From assembly GCA_964342265.1 (NCBI GenBank), contig CAYFFE010000027.1:1-34688 (forward strand): DNA of 34,688 nucleotides, read 5' to 3'. Every line of letters begins with the position of its first letter. The first letter of the stretch is position 1. Positions 1 through 7,449 of this stretch are shown one piece after another. Origin of the DNA: Halioxenophilus sp964342265 (GTDB lineage Bacteria > Pseudomonadota > Gammaproteobacteria > Pseudomonadales > Cellvibrionaceae). Position numbers and translations under genes: made by a program. Under the pieces are notes generated by a model that did not search any database, was not told the origin of the DNA, and saw only the letters and a program-made list of their open reading frames with translations.

Positions 1-315
1 TTTCGATCATGCGCTTAGTAATGAGCGGTCGAGCGATGGAGGGGCCCAACAGGTACTCGCCTTCGTAAATGGTGTTCGCGCGAAACATCGGAAACACAAA
101 ATCGCGCACGAACTCTTCGCGCAAATCATCGATGTAGATTTCTTTAATGCCCAGCGCTTCGGCTTTGGCGCGGGCCGGTTCCACCTCTTCACCCTGGCCG
201 ATATCAGCCGTAAAGGTAACCACTTCGCACTGGTAGGTTTCCTGCAACCAGCGGGCAATTACCGAGGTGTCTAAACCGCCGGAATAGGCCAGAACAACTT
301 TATTAACAGACATGT
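1..315 (-). CDS. argG: Argininosuccinate synthase, N-terminal part (cut by window edge)
   Basis: Argininosuccinate synthase joins citrulline and aspartate using ATP in the penultimate step of arginine biosynthesis, in the cytoplasm. The visible 105 residues begin MSVNKVVLAYSGGLDTSVIA; the SGGLDTS segment is the ATP-pyrophosphatase P-loop that defines the family. It continues with TADIGQGEE and with GEYLLGPSIARPL, both typical of ArgG. The ATG at 315 is placed directly before the conserved N-terminus. The gene runs off the left edge, so the C-terminal three quarters are missing from the window. It lies next to motY and pyrC, as in Pseudomonas. The identification is secure from the motifs. Confidence 0.96.
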
Positions 316-472
316 GCGAACTCCTTTATTGGGGCAAAGGCCCGGGACAAAGCGGCGCGCATTGTAGCGATTATTTGCAGCCATGCCCAGTATTCGCAGA
401 AAAGCACTTAAAAAATAGGTTTTTGGGCGATGCGTGTCCTCGCCCTAGATTGACCTTGAAGCTGAATGAAAC

Positions 473-1507
473 TCAGTTGTTGTCGGTGTCTTGCTGAGCG
501 TTTGGATCACCGTTTGCCGGTCCATTAGGACTGCTATTGCCGTCGGCTTGGGCGGAGTTGAATAAGTTCTCCAAATCCAGTTCTGGCCCAGACTCCGACC
601 CAGGTTCATCCATTTGAAAATTGGGTAACTCAGGCGGTGGCTGTTTACTGAGACGAACGGTGACGCGGCGGTTTTGAGCCCGCCCGTCGGCGGTGCGGTT
701 GCTGGCGATGGGGTAACGCTCGCCGTGCCAGCGCAGAATAATGGCATCGGGACTCAAGCCGCCGTCGACCAAATAATCCATGACCATTTTGGCGCGCCGC
801 TTGGACACTTCCATGTTCTCCGCGCGGGAACCGCGGCTGTCGGAATGACCATCGACAAAATAAGACAGCACCGATTCATCGGCTTGGGAATAGATTAGAA
901 TGTTGTCGAGCTGAGTGGTTTCGGTCTCGCCCAACGATTCCTGACCCGGGGAAAACATTAGCGAGGTCCGCTCAATTTGCCCGTAGTTAACCGGCAGCAA
1001 CTCCGCCAAACAGCCCACGTATTGATCGTAAGCGCCGCGAAAATTAACGTTCGAAATACCCACATTAATGGACTCTCGCTCGTCGTACCAAGCCCGACGG
1101 ATAAACTCCACTTGGCGACCTTCAAACAACGCATGCAGCAGTTGGTTAGCTTGTTGCTCCGTTAAGTTAATGGCTTCTTGTTGCTCGGCCACGTCGACAT
1201 AGCCGACGTGCTCTATGCGACCGCCCGGCTTCCACTCTGGGTTGGTAATACGCAGCGCCGCGCGACCGGTTTTCATGCGGGGCGTGTCGGCCATTAAGTA
1301 AAACTGCTGGGTTTCGCCGGCTTGATGGTAAAAAATAGCTTGGCCAAAGTCCGGAATCGACTGAGCAATGCGACATTCAAACTGATTGCCCTGCACCGCC
1401 CATGCGCTTTGATCGATGGCCGGCGAAAAGCGCAGCGCCCAACTTGGCCAAGCCACCAGAAGGGTGAGCCACAAAACGCCCAAAGTCTGGTATCGACACA
1501 CGTTCAT
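473..1507 (-). CDS. motY: MotY-like flagellar stator-ring protein with OmpA-type C-terminus
   Basis: MotY forms part of the periplasmic T-ring that holds the stator of polar flagella. The chosen ATG gives a 344-residue protein with a signal peptide of about 24 residues (MNVCRYQTLG..., cleavage after PSWA). An upstream in-frame start exists at 1564, but it would put a charged stretch before the signal peptide. The N-terminal half matches the MotY-specific domain (EFRRAWYD-like and NVGISNVNF segments). The C-terminal half is an OmpA/MotB peptidoglycan-binding domain with VDGHSDSRGS and NRRVTVRL. A Pro/Asn/Asp-rich tail of about 50 residues extends past the usual end. It is divergent from pyrC, as in Pseudomonas. 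The OmpA-type fold is certain; the MotY assignment rests on the N-terminal domain and the neighbourhood. Confidence 0.85.
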   Translation of the reverse strand: MNVCRYQTLGVLWLTLLVAWPSWALRFSPAIDQSAWAVQGNQFECRIAQSIPDFGQAIFYHQAGETQQFYLMADTPRMKTGRAALRITNPEWKPGGRIEHVGYVDVAEQQEAINLTEQQANQLLHALFEGRQVEFIRRAWYDERESINVGISNVNFRGAYDQYVGCLAELLPVNYGQIERTSLMFSPGQESLGETETTQLDNILIYSQADESVLSYFVDGHSDSRGSRAENMEVSKRRAKMVMDYLVDGGLSPDAIILRWHGERYPIASNRTADGRAQNRRVTVRLSKQPPPELPNFQMDEPGSESGPELDLENLFNSAQADGNSSPNGPANGDPNAQQDTDNN

Positions 1508-1647
1508 CACCGAAATTTGCCACCGCCTTGCTGTTTTTAAGGTTGGTTGTAGAGCTGACCGCAAGCTTACTTGCTCCTCTAACCATGGTAGTCGACCCCA
1601 AACGCTTTTTCTTTAGTGCCCACAATCTGCTCTTGGCGGGGCTTACG

Positions 1648-1656
1648 TGCTATGAT
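1648..1656 (+). promoter_or_regulatory. Candidate extended -10 promoter of pyrC
   Basis: TGCTATGAT fits the extended -10 form TGnTATAAT with one mismatch in the hexamer and lies 57 bp before the pyrC start, in the motY/pyrC divergent gap. No good -35 box is found at 16-18 bp, as is common for extended -10 promoters. Inference from motif only. Confidence 0.4.
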
Positions 1657-1712
1657 GGCGCGCTTGATTCGCCCACTCTCTGGCAACCGCAAACCAATTC
1701 CACTGAGGCCCC

Positions 1713-2753
1713 ATGACCACCAGCATTACCATTACTCGCCCCGACGACTGGCACATTCATTTACGCGACGGCGAGGCCTTAGGCCTGACGGTTGCCGATG
1801 CCAGCAAACAGTTTGCGCGTGCCATTGTAATGCCCAACCTGGTGCCCCCGGTAACCACTGCCGAGCAGGCTTTGGCCTATAAAAGCCGTATAGAGGCTCA
1901 GATTCCCGAAGGACACAACTTCACACCGTTAATGGTGCTTTATCTGACCGACAACACCTCAGCGGACGACATTCGCACGGCTAAGCAAGCCGGAATGGTG
2001 GCCTGCAAACTCTACCCAGCCGGCGCCACCACTAATTCCGACTCTGGTGTTACCGATCTAAAACACATCTACCCAGCACTCGCGGCCATGCAGGAGCAAG
2101 GGTTGCTGCTGTTGGTGCACGGCGAAGTAACCGACAACGACATCGATATTTTTGATCGCGAAAAAGTGTTTATCGACACAAAATTACAGCAAATTCGGCG
2201 TGATTTCCCCGAACTGAAAACAGTGTTAGAGCACATTACCACCGAAGACGCCGTGGAATTTGTGCAATCTCAGCAACAGCACTGCGCAGCAACCATCACT
2301 GCCCACCACCTGTTGTACAACCGCAACCACATGTTGGTAGGCGGCATTCGCCCACACTATTACTGCTTGCCCATTTTAAAGCGCAGTCGCCATCAGCAAG
2401 CCTTGTTGGCGGCGGCCACCAGCGGTGATTCACGATTCTTTTTAGGCACCGATTCCGCCCCTCACGCCACCGATCGCAAGGAAACCGGCTGTGGCTGTGC
2501 CGGTTGTTACACTGCTTATGCCGCGCTAGAGCTCTACGCCCAAGCGTTTGATCAGCAAGGTGCACTGGACAAACTGGAAGCGTTTGCCAGCTTTTATGGG
2601 CCAGACTTCTACGGCTTGCCGCGCAATCACCAGTCTGTAACCCTAGTTAAGCGCCCCTGGCAGGTGGAGGAGCACTTTCAACTAACGGCTAACGACACCA
2701 TTACCCCACTAGCAGCCGGGCAAACCCTCGATTGGCAGCTATTGGCCGACTAG
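1713..2753 (+). CDS. pyrC: Dihydroorotase (class II, homodimeric type)
   Basis: Dihydroorotase catalyses the reversible cyclisation of carbamoyl-aspartate to dihydroorotate, the third step of pyrimidine synthesis. The protein is 346 residues, the usual length of the E. coli PyrC type. The binuclear zinc site is complete: the H14-I-H16 pair in DDWHIHLRD, the carboxylated lysine K99 in ACKLYPAG, H136 in LVHGEV, H174 in LEHIT and the catalytic D247 in LGTDSAPH. The ATG at 1713 is preceded by a TGAGG ribosome-binding site. It is followed after about 120 bp by rnt on the same strand, the arrangement known from Pseudomonas. Identification is secure. Confidence 0.97.
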   Translation: MTTSITITRPDDWHIHLRDGEALGLTVADASKQFARAIVMPNLVPPVTTAEQALAYKSRIEAQIPEGHNFTPLMVLYLTDNTSADDIRTAKQAGMVACKLYPAGATTNSDSGVTDLKHIYPALAAMQEQGLLLLVHGEVTDNDIDIFDREKVFIDTKLQQIRRDFPELKTVLEHITTEDAVEFVQSQQQHCAATITAHHLLYNRNHMLVGGIRPHYYCLPILKRSRHQQALLAAATSGDSRFFLGTDSAPHATDRKETGCGCAGCYTAYAALELYAQAFDQQGALDKLEAFASFYGPDFYGLPRNHQSVTLVKRPWQVEEHFQLTANDTITPLAAGQTLDWQLLAD

Positions 2754-2872
2754 CCACCAAACTCAAATCAGAAATCATCATCAAATCGTTGCAAATTGGC
2801 TGCGATGATCGTGCTAACATTTTGGGTAAGTGCACAAATTGCCCAAATCGGCTGGAACAGTAAGGAAGCATT

Positions 2873-3535
2873 TTGTCAGATTCTCTCGACGCCCCACTCC
2901 CCTCCTTAAAAAATCGTTTCAGAGGGTTTCTGCCCGTGGTGGTGGATGTAGAAACTGGAGGTTTTAATTCGGCCACCGATGCCCTGTTAGAAATCGCCGC
3001 TGTGACCGTTACCATGGACGAGCAAGGTTTACTGCACCGAGGTGAAACCTTTCAATATCACATAGAACCGTTTGATGGTGCCAACGTTGAGCAGTCGGCG
3101 CTGGATTTTACCGGCATCGATTTAGACGACCCAGATCGCCCCTCCGAGCCTGAAGTGATGGCCATTCCCGAACTGTTTAAAGCCGTGCGCAAGGCCGTAA
3201 AAGCCGCCGAGTGCAATCGTGCGGTGGTGGTGGGCCACAATGCTCACTTCGATTTAGGCTTTGTGAATGCCGTGGCCGAGCGCGTGGACGCAAAGCGCAA
3301 TCCGTTTCACCCGTTTTCCTGTTTCGATACCGCTACACTGGCCGGCTTAGCGCTGGGGCAGACCGTGCTCGCCAAAGCGTGCTTTACCGCCAATATCGAA
3401 TTTTGCAATCGCAGTGCGCACAGCGCCGCTTACGATGCGGAAAAAACCGCGGATTTATTTTGTTACATCGTCAATCGCTGGCAGCAATTGGGTGGTTGGC
3501 CTCTGCCCGAGCAAGAAGCAGAACAAGACGACTGA
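2873..3535 (+). CDS. rnt: Ribonuclease T (TTG start)
   Basis: RNase T is a DEDDh 3'-5' exoribonuclease that trims the 3' ends of tRNA, 5S and 23S rRNA and turns over the tRNA CCA end. The 220-residue protein shows ExoI with D25 and E27 (VVDVETGG), ExoII in GHNAHFDLGF and ExoIII in AHSAAYDAEKTADLF, which supplies the histidine and last aspartate. The start is TTG at 2873. It is supported by an AAGGA ribosome-binding site seven to eight bases upstream and by the family N-terminus (RFRGFLPVVVDVETGG). It is followed by a bidirectional terminator shared with the convergent peroxiredoxin gene. Identification is secure. Confidence 0.96.
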   Translation: MSDSLDAPLPSLKNRFRGFLPVVVDVETGGFNSATDALLEIAAVTVTMDEQGLLHRGETFQYHIEPFDGANVEQSALDFTGIDLDDPDRPSEPEVMAIPELFKAVRKAVKAAECNRAVVVGHNAHFDLGFVNAVAERVDAKRNPFHPFSCFDTATLAGLALGQTVLAKACFTANIEFCNRSAHSAAYDAEKTADLFCYIVNRWQQLGGWPLPEQEAEQDD

Positions 3536-3593
3536 ATCGCGGGTTTAAACCCCAGCCTGGCTCGAACACTGATTAACGCTTGTTCTCAAACGC

Positions 3594-3621
3594 AAAAAAC
3601 CCGGCAAATGCCGGGTTTTTT
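3594..3621. terminator. Bidirectional rho-independent terminator between rnt and prx
   Basis: A perfect 12-bp stem with the loop AAAT has its GC core (CCCGGC/GCCGGG) flanked by six A on one side and six T on the other, so it can terminate both convergent genes. It sits between the two stop codons. Confidence 0.93.
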
Positions 3622-3646
3622 GGTAACGCTGGCTTTAAATTAAAAC

Positions 3647-4249
3647 TTAAAGCTTGTCAGCGTTGGCAGATAGGTAAGAAGCAACGCCTTCTGGGCTGTC
3701 TTTCATACCGGCATCGCCTTCTTTCCAACCAGCAGGACATACTTCACCGTGCTCTTGGTGGAACGCCAAAGCGTCAACCATGCGCAACATTTCGTCAACG
3801 TTACGGCCAAGTGGCAGATCGTTAACGACTTGGTGACGAACAGTGCCTTCTTCGTCGATTAGGAAAGAACCGCGGAAAGCAACGCCTTCTTCAGATTCTA
3901 CGTCGTACGCTTTACAGATAGCGTGAGTCATGTCTGCTACTAGAGTGTACTCAACAGCACCGATACCACCGTTTTCAACGGGGGTGTTACGCCATGCGTT
4001 GTGAGTCCAGTGGCTGTCGATAGAAACGCCGATTACTTCAACGCCACGCTTTTTGAACTCAGCCATGCGGCTGTTGTGAGCAAGCAACTCAGAAGGACAT
4101 ACGAAAGTGAAGTCCAATGGGTAGAAAAATACAACAGCTTTTTTGCCTTTGATAGTTGCGGCTAGGTTATAGTCGTCAACAATTTCTCCAGAACCTAGAA
4201 CGGCTGGAGCAGTGAAATCTGGAGCGGGTTTACCAACTAAGACGCCCAT
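3647..4249 (-). CDS. Typical 2-Cys peroxiredoxin (AhpC/TSA family)
   Basis: This thiol peroxidase reduces hydrogen peroxide and organic peroxides in the cytoplasm. The protein is 200 residues from the ATG at 4249 (MGVLVGKPAPDF). Longer in-frame starts add unrelated sequence. The peroxidatic cysteine is C51 in FTFVCPSE and the resolving cysteine is C171 in EVCPAGW, so it is a typical 2-Cys enzyme. The Prx motif PLDFTFVCPSE is intact. It corresponds to the stand-alone peroxiredoxin found beside bfd and bfr in Pseudomonas, not to the AhpC that pairs with AhpF, and no reductase gene is adjacent. Nearness to bacterioferritin suggests coupling of peroxide defence to iron handling, which is an inference. 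Confidence 0.95.
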   Translation of the reverse strand: MGVLVGKPAPDFTAPAVLGSGEIVDDYNLAATIKGKKAVVFFYPLDFTFVCPSELLAHNSRMAEFKKRGVEVIGVSIDSHWTHNAWRNTPVENGGIGAVEYTLVADMTHAICKAYDVESEEGVAFRGSFLIDEEGTVRHQVVNDLPLGRNVDEMLRMVDALAFHQEHGEVCPAGWKEGDAGMKDSPEGVASYLSANADKL

Positions 4250-4606
4250 GAGAAGTCTCCCTCGGTCTGTAATTGCTTGAATGGATATGTGAATTCTGTG
4301 GCTGCAAAGCCTCGCAAGTGAGACTTTCAAAAATTAACAACCGGCTATGGTCTTCGGCACAAGGGTTTCTATAACACCTGGGCCACCCCATAGCAGCTAG
4401 CTATCATACACACTCTTCCACGCCAGTCCCATAGATTTTTTATATGGTTTTCATAGCCCACCTGAAACATATTTATCCAGTAAAAACAATAACTTATACC
4501 AAAAGCGTAAAACTATCAAAGCGATAGCCAAAAGTAACCTTAATAAATATATGTATATAGGCTTTTCGCGGCCGTGAAGACAAATCTAATTAATTTACAA
4601 AACTAA

Positions 4607-4634
4607 TTGACAATTATTATCGTTTAGCTAGAAT
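4607..4634 (+). promoter_or_regulatory. bfd promoter with overlapping Fur-box-like sequence
   Basis: TTGACA (4607-4612), a 16-bp spacer and TAGAAT (4629-4634) form a near-consensus sigma70 promoter upstream of bfd. The stretch 4608-4622, TGACAATTATTATCG, matches the 7-1-7 Fur consensus TGATAATnATTATCA at 12 of 14 positions and covers the -35 box and the start of the spacer. Bound Fur would therefore block RNA polymerase. Transcription would begin near 4641, giving a leader of about 145 nt. That Fur regulates bfd is known in Pseudomonas; here it is read from sequence only. Confidence 0.78.
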
Positions 4635-4786
4635 TCTCATATCGCGCCAAATGAGACTCAATCACAAGCGCATAACGCCCTCGGACGTGAAAACGACCAG
4701 GCAGTGAATCAACGCCCGCGATGAACACCGGGTCGATACAAAAGTATTAGCACGGAAGTGCTTATCCACAGGTAGGTTTAAAAGCT

Positions 4787-4996
4787 ATGTACGTGTGTAT
4801 TTGTAAAGGCATTACAGACTCCCAGATTCGCCAAACCGTGGCGGCCTCTGGTGGCTCGCTGCGCGCCGTGCGCAACGAACTGGGTGTAATGACGCAGTGT
4901 GGCAAATGTGCTTTGCAAACCCGAGACATTATTCGTCAAGCTCTCGCCGACGATGCCCCTATCGTAGACGAAAACCTCTGCTACTCCGCCGCCTAG
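4787..4996 (+). CDS. bfd: Bacterioferritin-associated ferredoxin
   Basis: Bfd is a small [2Fe-2S] protein that docks onto bacterioferritin and passes electrons to its haem, so that stored ferric iron is reduced and released. The protein is 69 residues. It has the four cluster ligands in the family spacing C-x-C (C4, C6) and C-x2-C (C38, C41), within the pattern MYVCICKGITDSQIRQ ... GVMTQCGKC. Its partner bfr lies about 830 bp downstream on the same strand, separated by a small zinc-ribbon gene. The upstream promoter is overlapped by a Fur-box-like sequence, consistent with expression when iron is scarce. Identification is secure. Confidence 0.96.
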   Translation: MYVCICKGITDSQIRQTVAASGGSLRAVRNELGVMTQCGKCALQTRDIIRQALADDAPIVDENLCYSAA

Positions 4997-5005
4997 TCTT
5001 TCTCG

Positions 5006-5030
5006 GGCTCGATAAGGCAGTTATCGAGCC
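5006..5030 (+). terminator. Hairpin after bfd, probable terminator
   Basis: A perfect 10-bp stem, GGCTCGATAA/TTATCGAGCC, with a 5-nt loop lies just after the bfd stop. An outer AGTCT/AGACT pairing (4995-4999 with 5032-5036) could extend it. There is no U-run, so termination may be partial or the hairpin may protect the mRNA end. Confidence 0.55.
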
Positions 5031-5356
5031 TAGACTGATCAATTTCTCGCACTACTTTATTAACCCCCATTACATTATTTAACCCTATTACATTAATCCC
5101 CAGTTATTTACCCCCATCCAACGCCCAACTTTTCGCATACCAACCTCATTTAGCCCATACAAGCCTCATTTGGCCCATACGAATAGCTAAGCCAAGTAGA
5201 AAGCTCGCGACAAGATTTGACCACTAAAACGACAACGGCCAATCACCAGCTTCGGCCAGTTTCCACTCCCCTATGTCAATTCCGCCAGCCCGACTTTATT
5301 CGCCGTTTATTGAGCCACTATACTGACGGGATTTAACCGAATACCCAGATGTCGTT
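5031..5356. other. Intergenic stretch with short degenerate tandem repeats
   Basis: No coding sequence is evident. It contains C-rich degenerate repeats (5058-5115, ACCCCCATTAC-like) and a 20-bp unit repeated 2.5 times (5136-5155, 5156-5175, partial to 5180) that reads CATACnAnCCTCATTTrGCC. I find no recognisable function for them. The promoter of the downstream small gene should lie in the last 60 bp. Confidence 0.6.
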
Positions 5357-5572
5357 ATGTTTCAATGCTCAGAATGTTTGTGCAAAACAAAAACTACCCG
5401 TAATGGCTTGTGCCCCAATTGCGGCAGCGCTCAAATATCCGCCACAACGGAGTCCAATCCTAAAACCACCACTAAAAAGGATGATCGTTTTAAACGAATT
5501 CGATTAATACTGCTTATCGCGCTGTGGCTGTATTTTCTTTATTTGCTATCCGCAAAACTGCTCGGTTACTAA
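5357..5572 (+). CDS. Small zinc-ribbon protein with one transmembrane helix
   Basis: This 71-residue protein is not one I can name. Residues 4-22 carry cysteines at 4, 7, 9, 19 and 22, with CSEC and CPNC knuckles that make a zinc-ribbon-like metal site. Residues 25-45 are polar and Lys/Thr-rich. Residues 49-69 (IRLILLIALWLYFLYLLSAKL) form one membrane helix, with basic residues before it that favour a cytoplasmic ribbon. It sits between bfd and bfr, two genes often close together. A role in iron handling is only a guess from position. The ribosome-binding site is weak, but the motif and helix argue that the frame is real. Confidence 0.7.
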   Translation: MFQCSECLCKTKTTRNGLCPNCGSAQISATTESNPKTTTKKDDRFKRIRLILLIALWLYFLYLLSAKLLGY

Positions 5573-5704
5573 ACCATTAGGAAATTAAAAGGTTTGACCT
5601 GATAACAATTCAATTCTGCATAAAAATTACAAAGCTCAATGCAAGCGCGGATAGAAAGAATTCTGATTTAGATTTATTTTTACCTGCAAAATCAATAACT
5701 TAGC

Positions 5705-5733
5705 TTGACACTCAGGTATTCGCGAAAGACAAT
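5705..5733 (+). promoter_or_regulatory. Candidate bfr promoter
   Basis: TTGACA (5705-5710) is followed after 17 bp by GACAAT (5728-5733), a perfect -35 with a 4/6 -10, about 100 bp before the bfr start. No Fur-like palindrome overlaps it, in contrast to the bfd promoter. Motif-level evidence only. Confidence 0.45.
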
Positions 5734-5830
5734 ACTCCCACTACCACCGTTTGGGATACAGCGGTATTAGGTACGCCACAGTTTCCCAACTGAGGGGCCC
5801 GGCAATCAAATAAATCACGAGGACAGACCC

Positions 5831-6307
5831 ATGAAAGGCGACGCAAAAGTAATTGAGCACCTAAACAAGGTTTTGTACAACGAACTGATTGCCATCAATC
5901 AGTATTTTCTACACTCACGCATGTTTAAAGACTGGGGATTAAAAGCCCTGGCCGATAAAGAATACAAAGAATCCATTGAGGAAATGAACCACGCCGACGA
6001 ATTGATCGAGCGCATTTTATTTTTGGAGGGCATTCCCAACCTGCAAGATCTTGGTCGTTTAATGATTGGCGAAAACACCAAGGAAATGCTTGAGTGCGAT
6101 CTTAAATTGGAAATGATGGCCATTCCCGATTTGCGCGAAGGTATTGCCTACTGCGAATCCGTACAAGATTACGTAACACGAGAATTGTTCGAAAAAATCT
6201 TAGAAGACGAAGAAGAACACGTCGACTGGCTAGAAACCCACTTAGCCCTGATCGACAAAGTAGGCTTACAAAACTACTTGCAAACTGCCATGGAAGAAAT
6301 CAGCTAA
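5831..6307 (+). CDS. bfr: Bacterioferritin (haem-binding 24-mer ferritin)
   Basis: Bacterioferritin oxidises Fe(II) at a di-iron ferroxidase site and stores it as a ferric mineral inside a 24-subunit cage, with haem between subunits. The 158-residue length is standard. All ferroxidase ligands are present at the family positions: E18, E51, H54, E94, E127 and H130. The haem ligand M52 is also present, so this is a catalytically competent, haem-binding subunit and not a subunit lacking the active centre. The start MKGDAKVIEHLNKVLYNELI has an appropriately placed GAGGA. It is followed by a strong terminator. Bfd upstream is its electron donor. Confidence 0.98.
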   Translation: MKGDAKVIEHLNKVLYNELIAINQYFLHSRMFKDWGLKALADKEYKESIEEMNHADELIERILFLEGIPNLQDLGRLMIGENTKEMLECDLKLEMMAIPDLREGIAYCESVQDYVTRELFEKILEDEEEHVDWLETHLALIDKVGLQNYLQTAMEEIS

Positions 6308-6340
6308 GCGGCGCAATAAACATCGCTTAGGCATTCAACC

Positions 6341-6377
6341 AAAAACCCCCGCAAATACTGTATTTGCGGGGGTTTTT
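6341..6377. terminator. Strong terminator between bfr and mscS (bidirectional)
   Basis: A perfect 17-bp inverted repeat has a CCCCCGC/GCGGGGG core, 3-nt loop and A5/T5 flanks, so it works in both directions. It separates the convergent bfr and mscS genes. Confidence 0.94.
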
Positions 6378-6443
6378 AGTATTTGGGCTGTTTTAACGTT
6401 TGGAGCAGGATTGTACGACTAACCAACCTGCCAAACCTCGCCG

Positions 6444-7268
6444 TTAATCTTCTTTCGACAAGTGCACATCCATTTGTGGGAACGGAATTTCAATACCCGC
6501 CTCATCCAGCTTTAATTTAATGGTTTCCATCAAATCAAAATAGGTGGGCCAGTAATCGCTGGTGTTCACCCAAGGACGAACCGCAAAGTTAACGCTAGAA
6601 TCGGCCAACTCCAACACCCCAATGGTAACGGGCTTGTCTTTTAAAATACGCTCTTCTGCGTCGACAACCGCCGTCAACACGTCTTTTACCGCTTTAATAT
6701 CAGCGCCGTAGCTCACACCAATCACCAAATCAATGCGTCGCTCTTGCTGCGTGGAGAAGTTGGTAATGTTGCCACCGGTAATCGATGAATTAGGCACGAT
6801 AATGGTTTTATTGTCGGGCGTTAACAAGGTGGTGGCAAAAATACCAATGTCTTTTACCGAACCCATGGTTCCCGCCGCATCGATAAAATCACCGACTTTA
6901 CAAGGCCGAAATAGAATCAACATGACGCCAGCGGCAAAGTTAGACAGCGAACCCTGCAACGCCAAGCCCACAGCCAAACCAGCGGCACCGACCACGGCAA
7001 TCAACGAGGCGGTTTGCACCCCCACCTGATTGAGCACAGCGATAACCACCACAATCATCGCTAGGTAATACACAATGTTGGTGATAAAGCTGATTAGGGT
7101 TGCATCAACTGCCCGAGCGGCCATGGCTTTGCGAACAACACCGGTCATCATTTTTGCCAGCCATTGCCCAACAAAGAAGATAACAATGGCCAGAATAATC
7201 TTAATGCCATAACTGACCGCGTTGGTGGTTAAAAACTGGATCAATTCCTGAATGCTTTCTTCACTCAT
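6444..7268 (-). CDS. mscS: Small-conductance mechanosensitive channel
   Basis: MscS is a heptameric inner-membrane channel that opens under membrane tension to release solutes during osmotic downshock. The 274-residue protein is close in length to E. coli MscS (286). It has three predicted helices (about 17-38, 60-82 and 86-112), and the third carries the pore signature GAAGLAVGLALQGSLSNFAAG with its Gly/Ala packing face. The cytoplasmic cage follows, with FRPCKVGDFI, VPNSSITGGNITNFS and the C-terminal FPQMDVHLSKED. The ATG at 7268 has an AAGGTAGA ribosome-binding site. A terminator separates it from the upstream ompA-like gene, so it has its own promoter. Confidence 0.95.
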   Translation of the reverse strand: MSEESIQELIQFLTTNAVSYGIKIILAIVIFFVGQWLAKMMTGVVRKAMAARAVDATLISFITNIVYYLAMIVVVIAVLNQVGVQTASLIAVVGAAGLAVGLALQGSLSNFAAGVMLILFRPCKVGDFIDAAGTMGSVKDIGIFATTLLTPDNKTIIVPNSSITGGNITNFSTQQERRIDLVIGVSYGADIKAVKDVLTAVVDAEERILKDKPVTIGVLELADSSVNFAVRPWVNTSDYWPTYFDLMETIKLKLDEAGIEIPFPQMDVHLSKED

Positions 7269-7299
7269 AATCTACCTTTACTGATGACTAATGCCCCAT

Positions 7300-7336
7300 A
7301 AAAAATAATCTGGCCGGGCTTAACCAGCCAGATTAT
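7300..7336 (-). terminator. Terminator of the ompA-like gene
   Basis: On the minus strand a perfect 10-bp stem (ATAATCTGGC/GCCAGATTAT, 12-nt loop) is followed by six T. It lies about 115 bp after the ompA stop and just upstream of mscS. Confidence 0.85.
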
Positions 7337-7365
7337 CCATAAACAAAAAATCGTACGCCAATAAT

Positions 7366-7417
7366 CAAGCACTCAGTCGCTTCGTTTTTTGAAGCCCATA
7401 AAACAACTGAGTGCTTG
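7366..7417 (-). other. Nested hairpin in the ompA 3' untranslated region
   Basis: A perfect 12-bp inverted repeat (CAAGCACTCAGT at 7366-7377, ACTGAGTGCTTG at 7406-7417) encloses a second perfect 5-bp hairpin (GCTTC/GAAGC at 7379-7383 and 7391-7395). It falls between the ompA stop codon and the downstream terminator. It lacks a T-run on the minus strand and so is not the terminator itself. Confidence 0.65.
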
Positions 7418-7449
7418 TTGCTATTCAAGCGAAATGTTCAGCGAAACTG

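Noticed and set aside
4762..4770. Exact DnaA 9-mer (TTATCCACA) before bfd
   Set aside because: One or so exact copy is expected by chance in a window of this size, and no other replication-type signal or clustered boxes is nearby.
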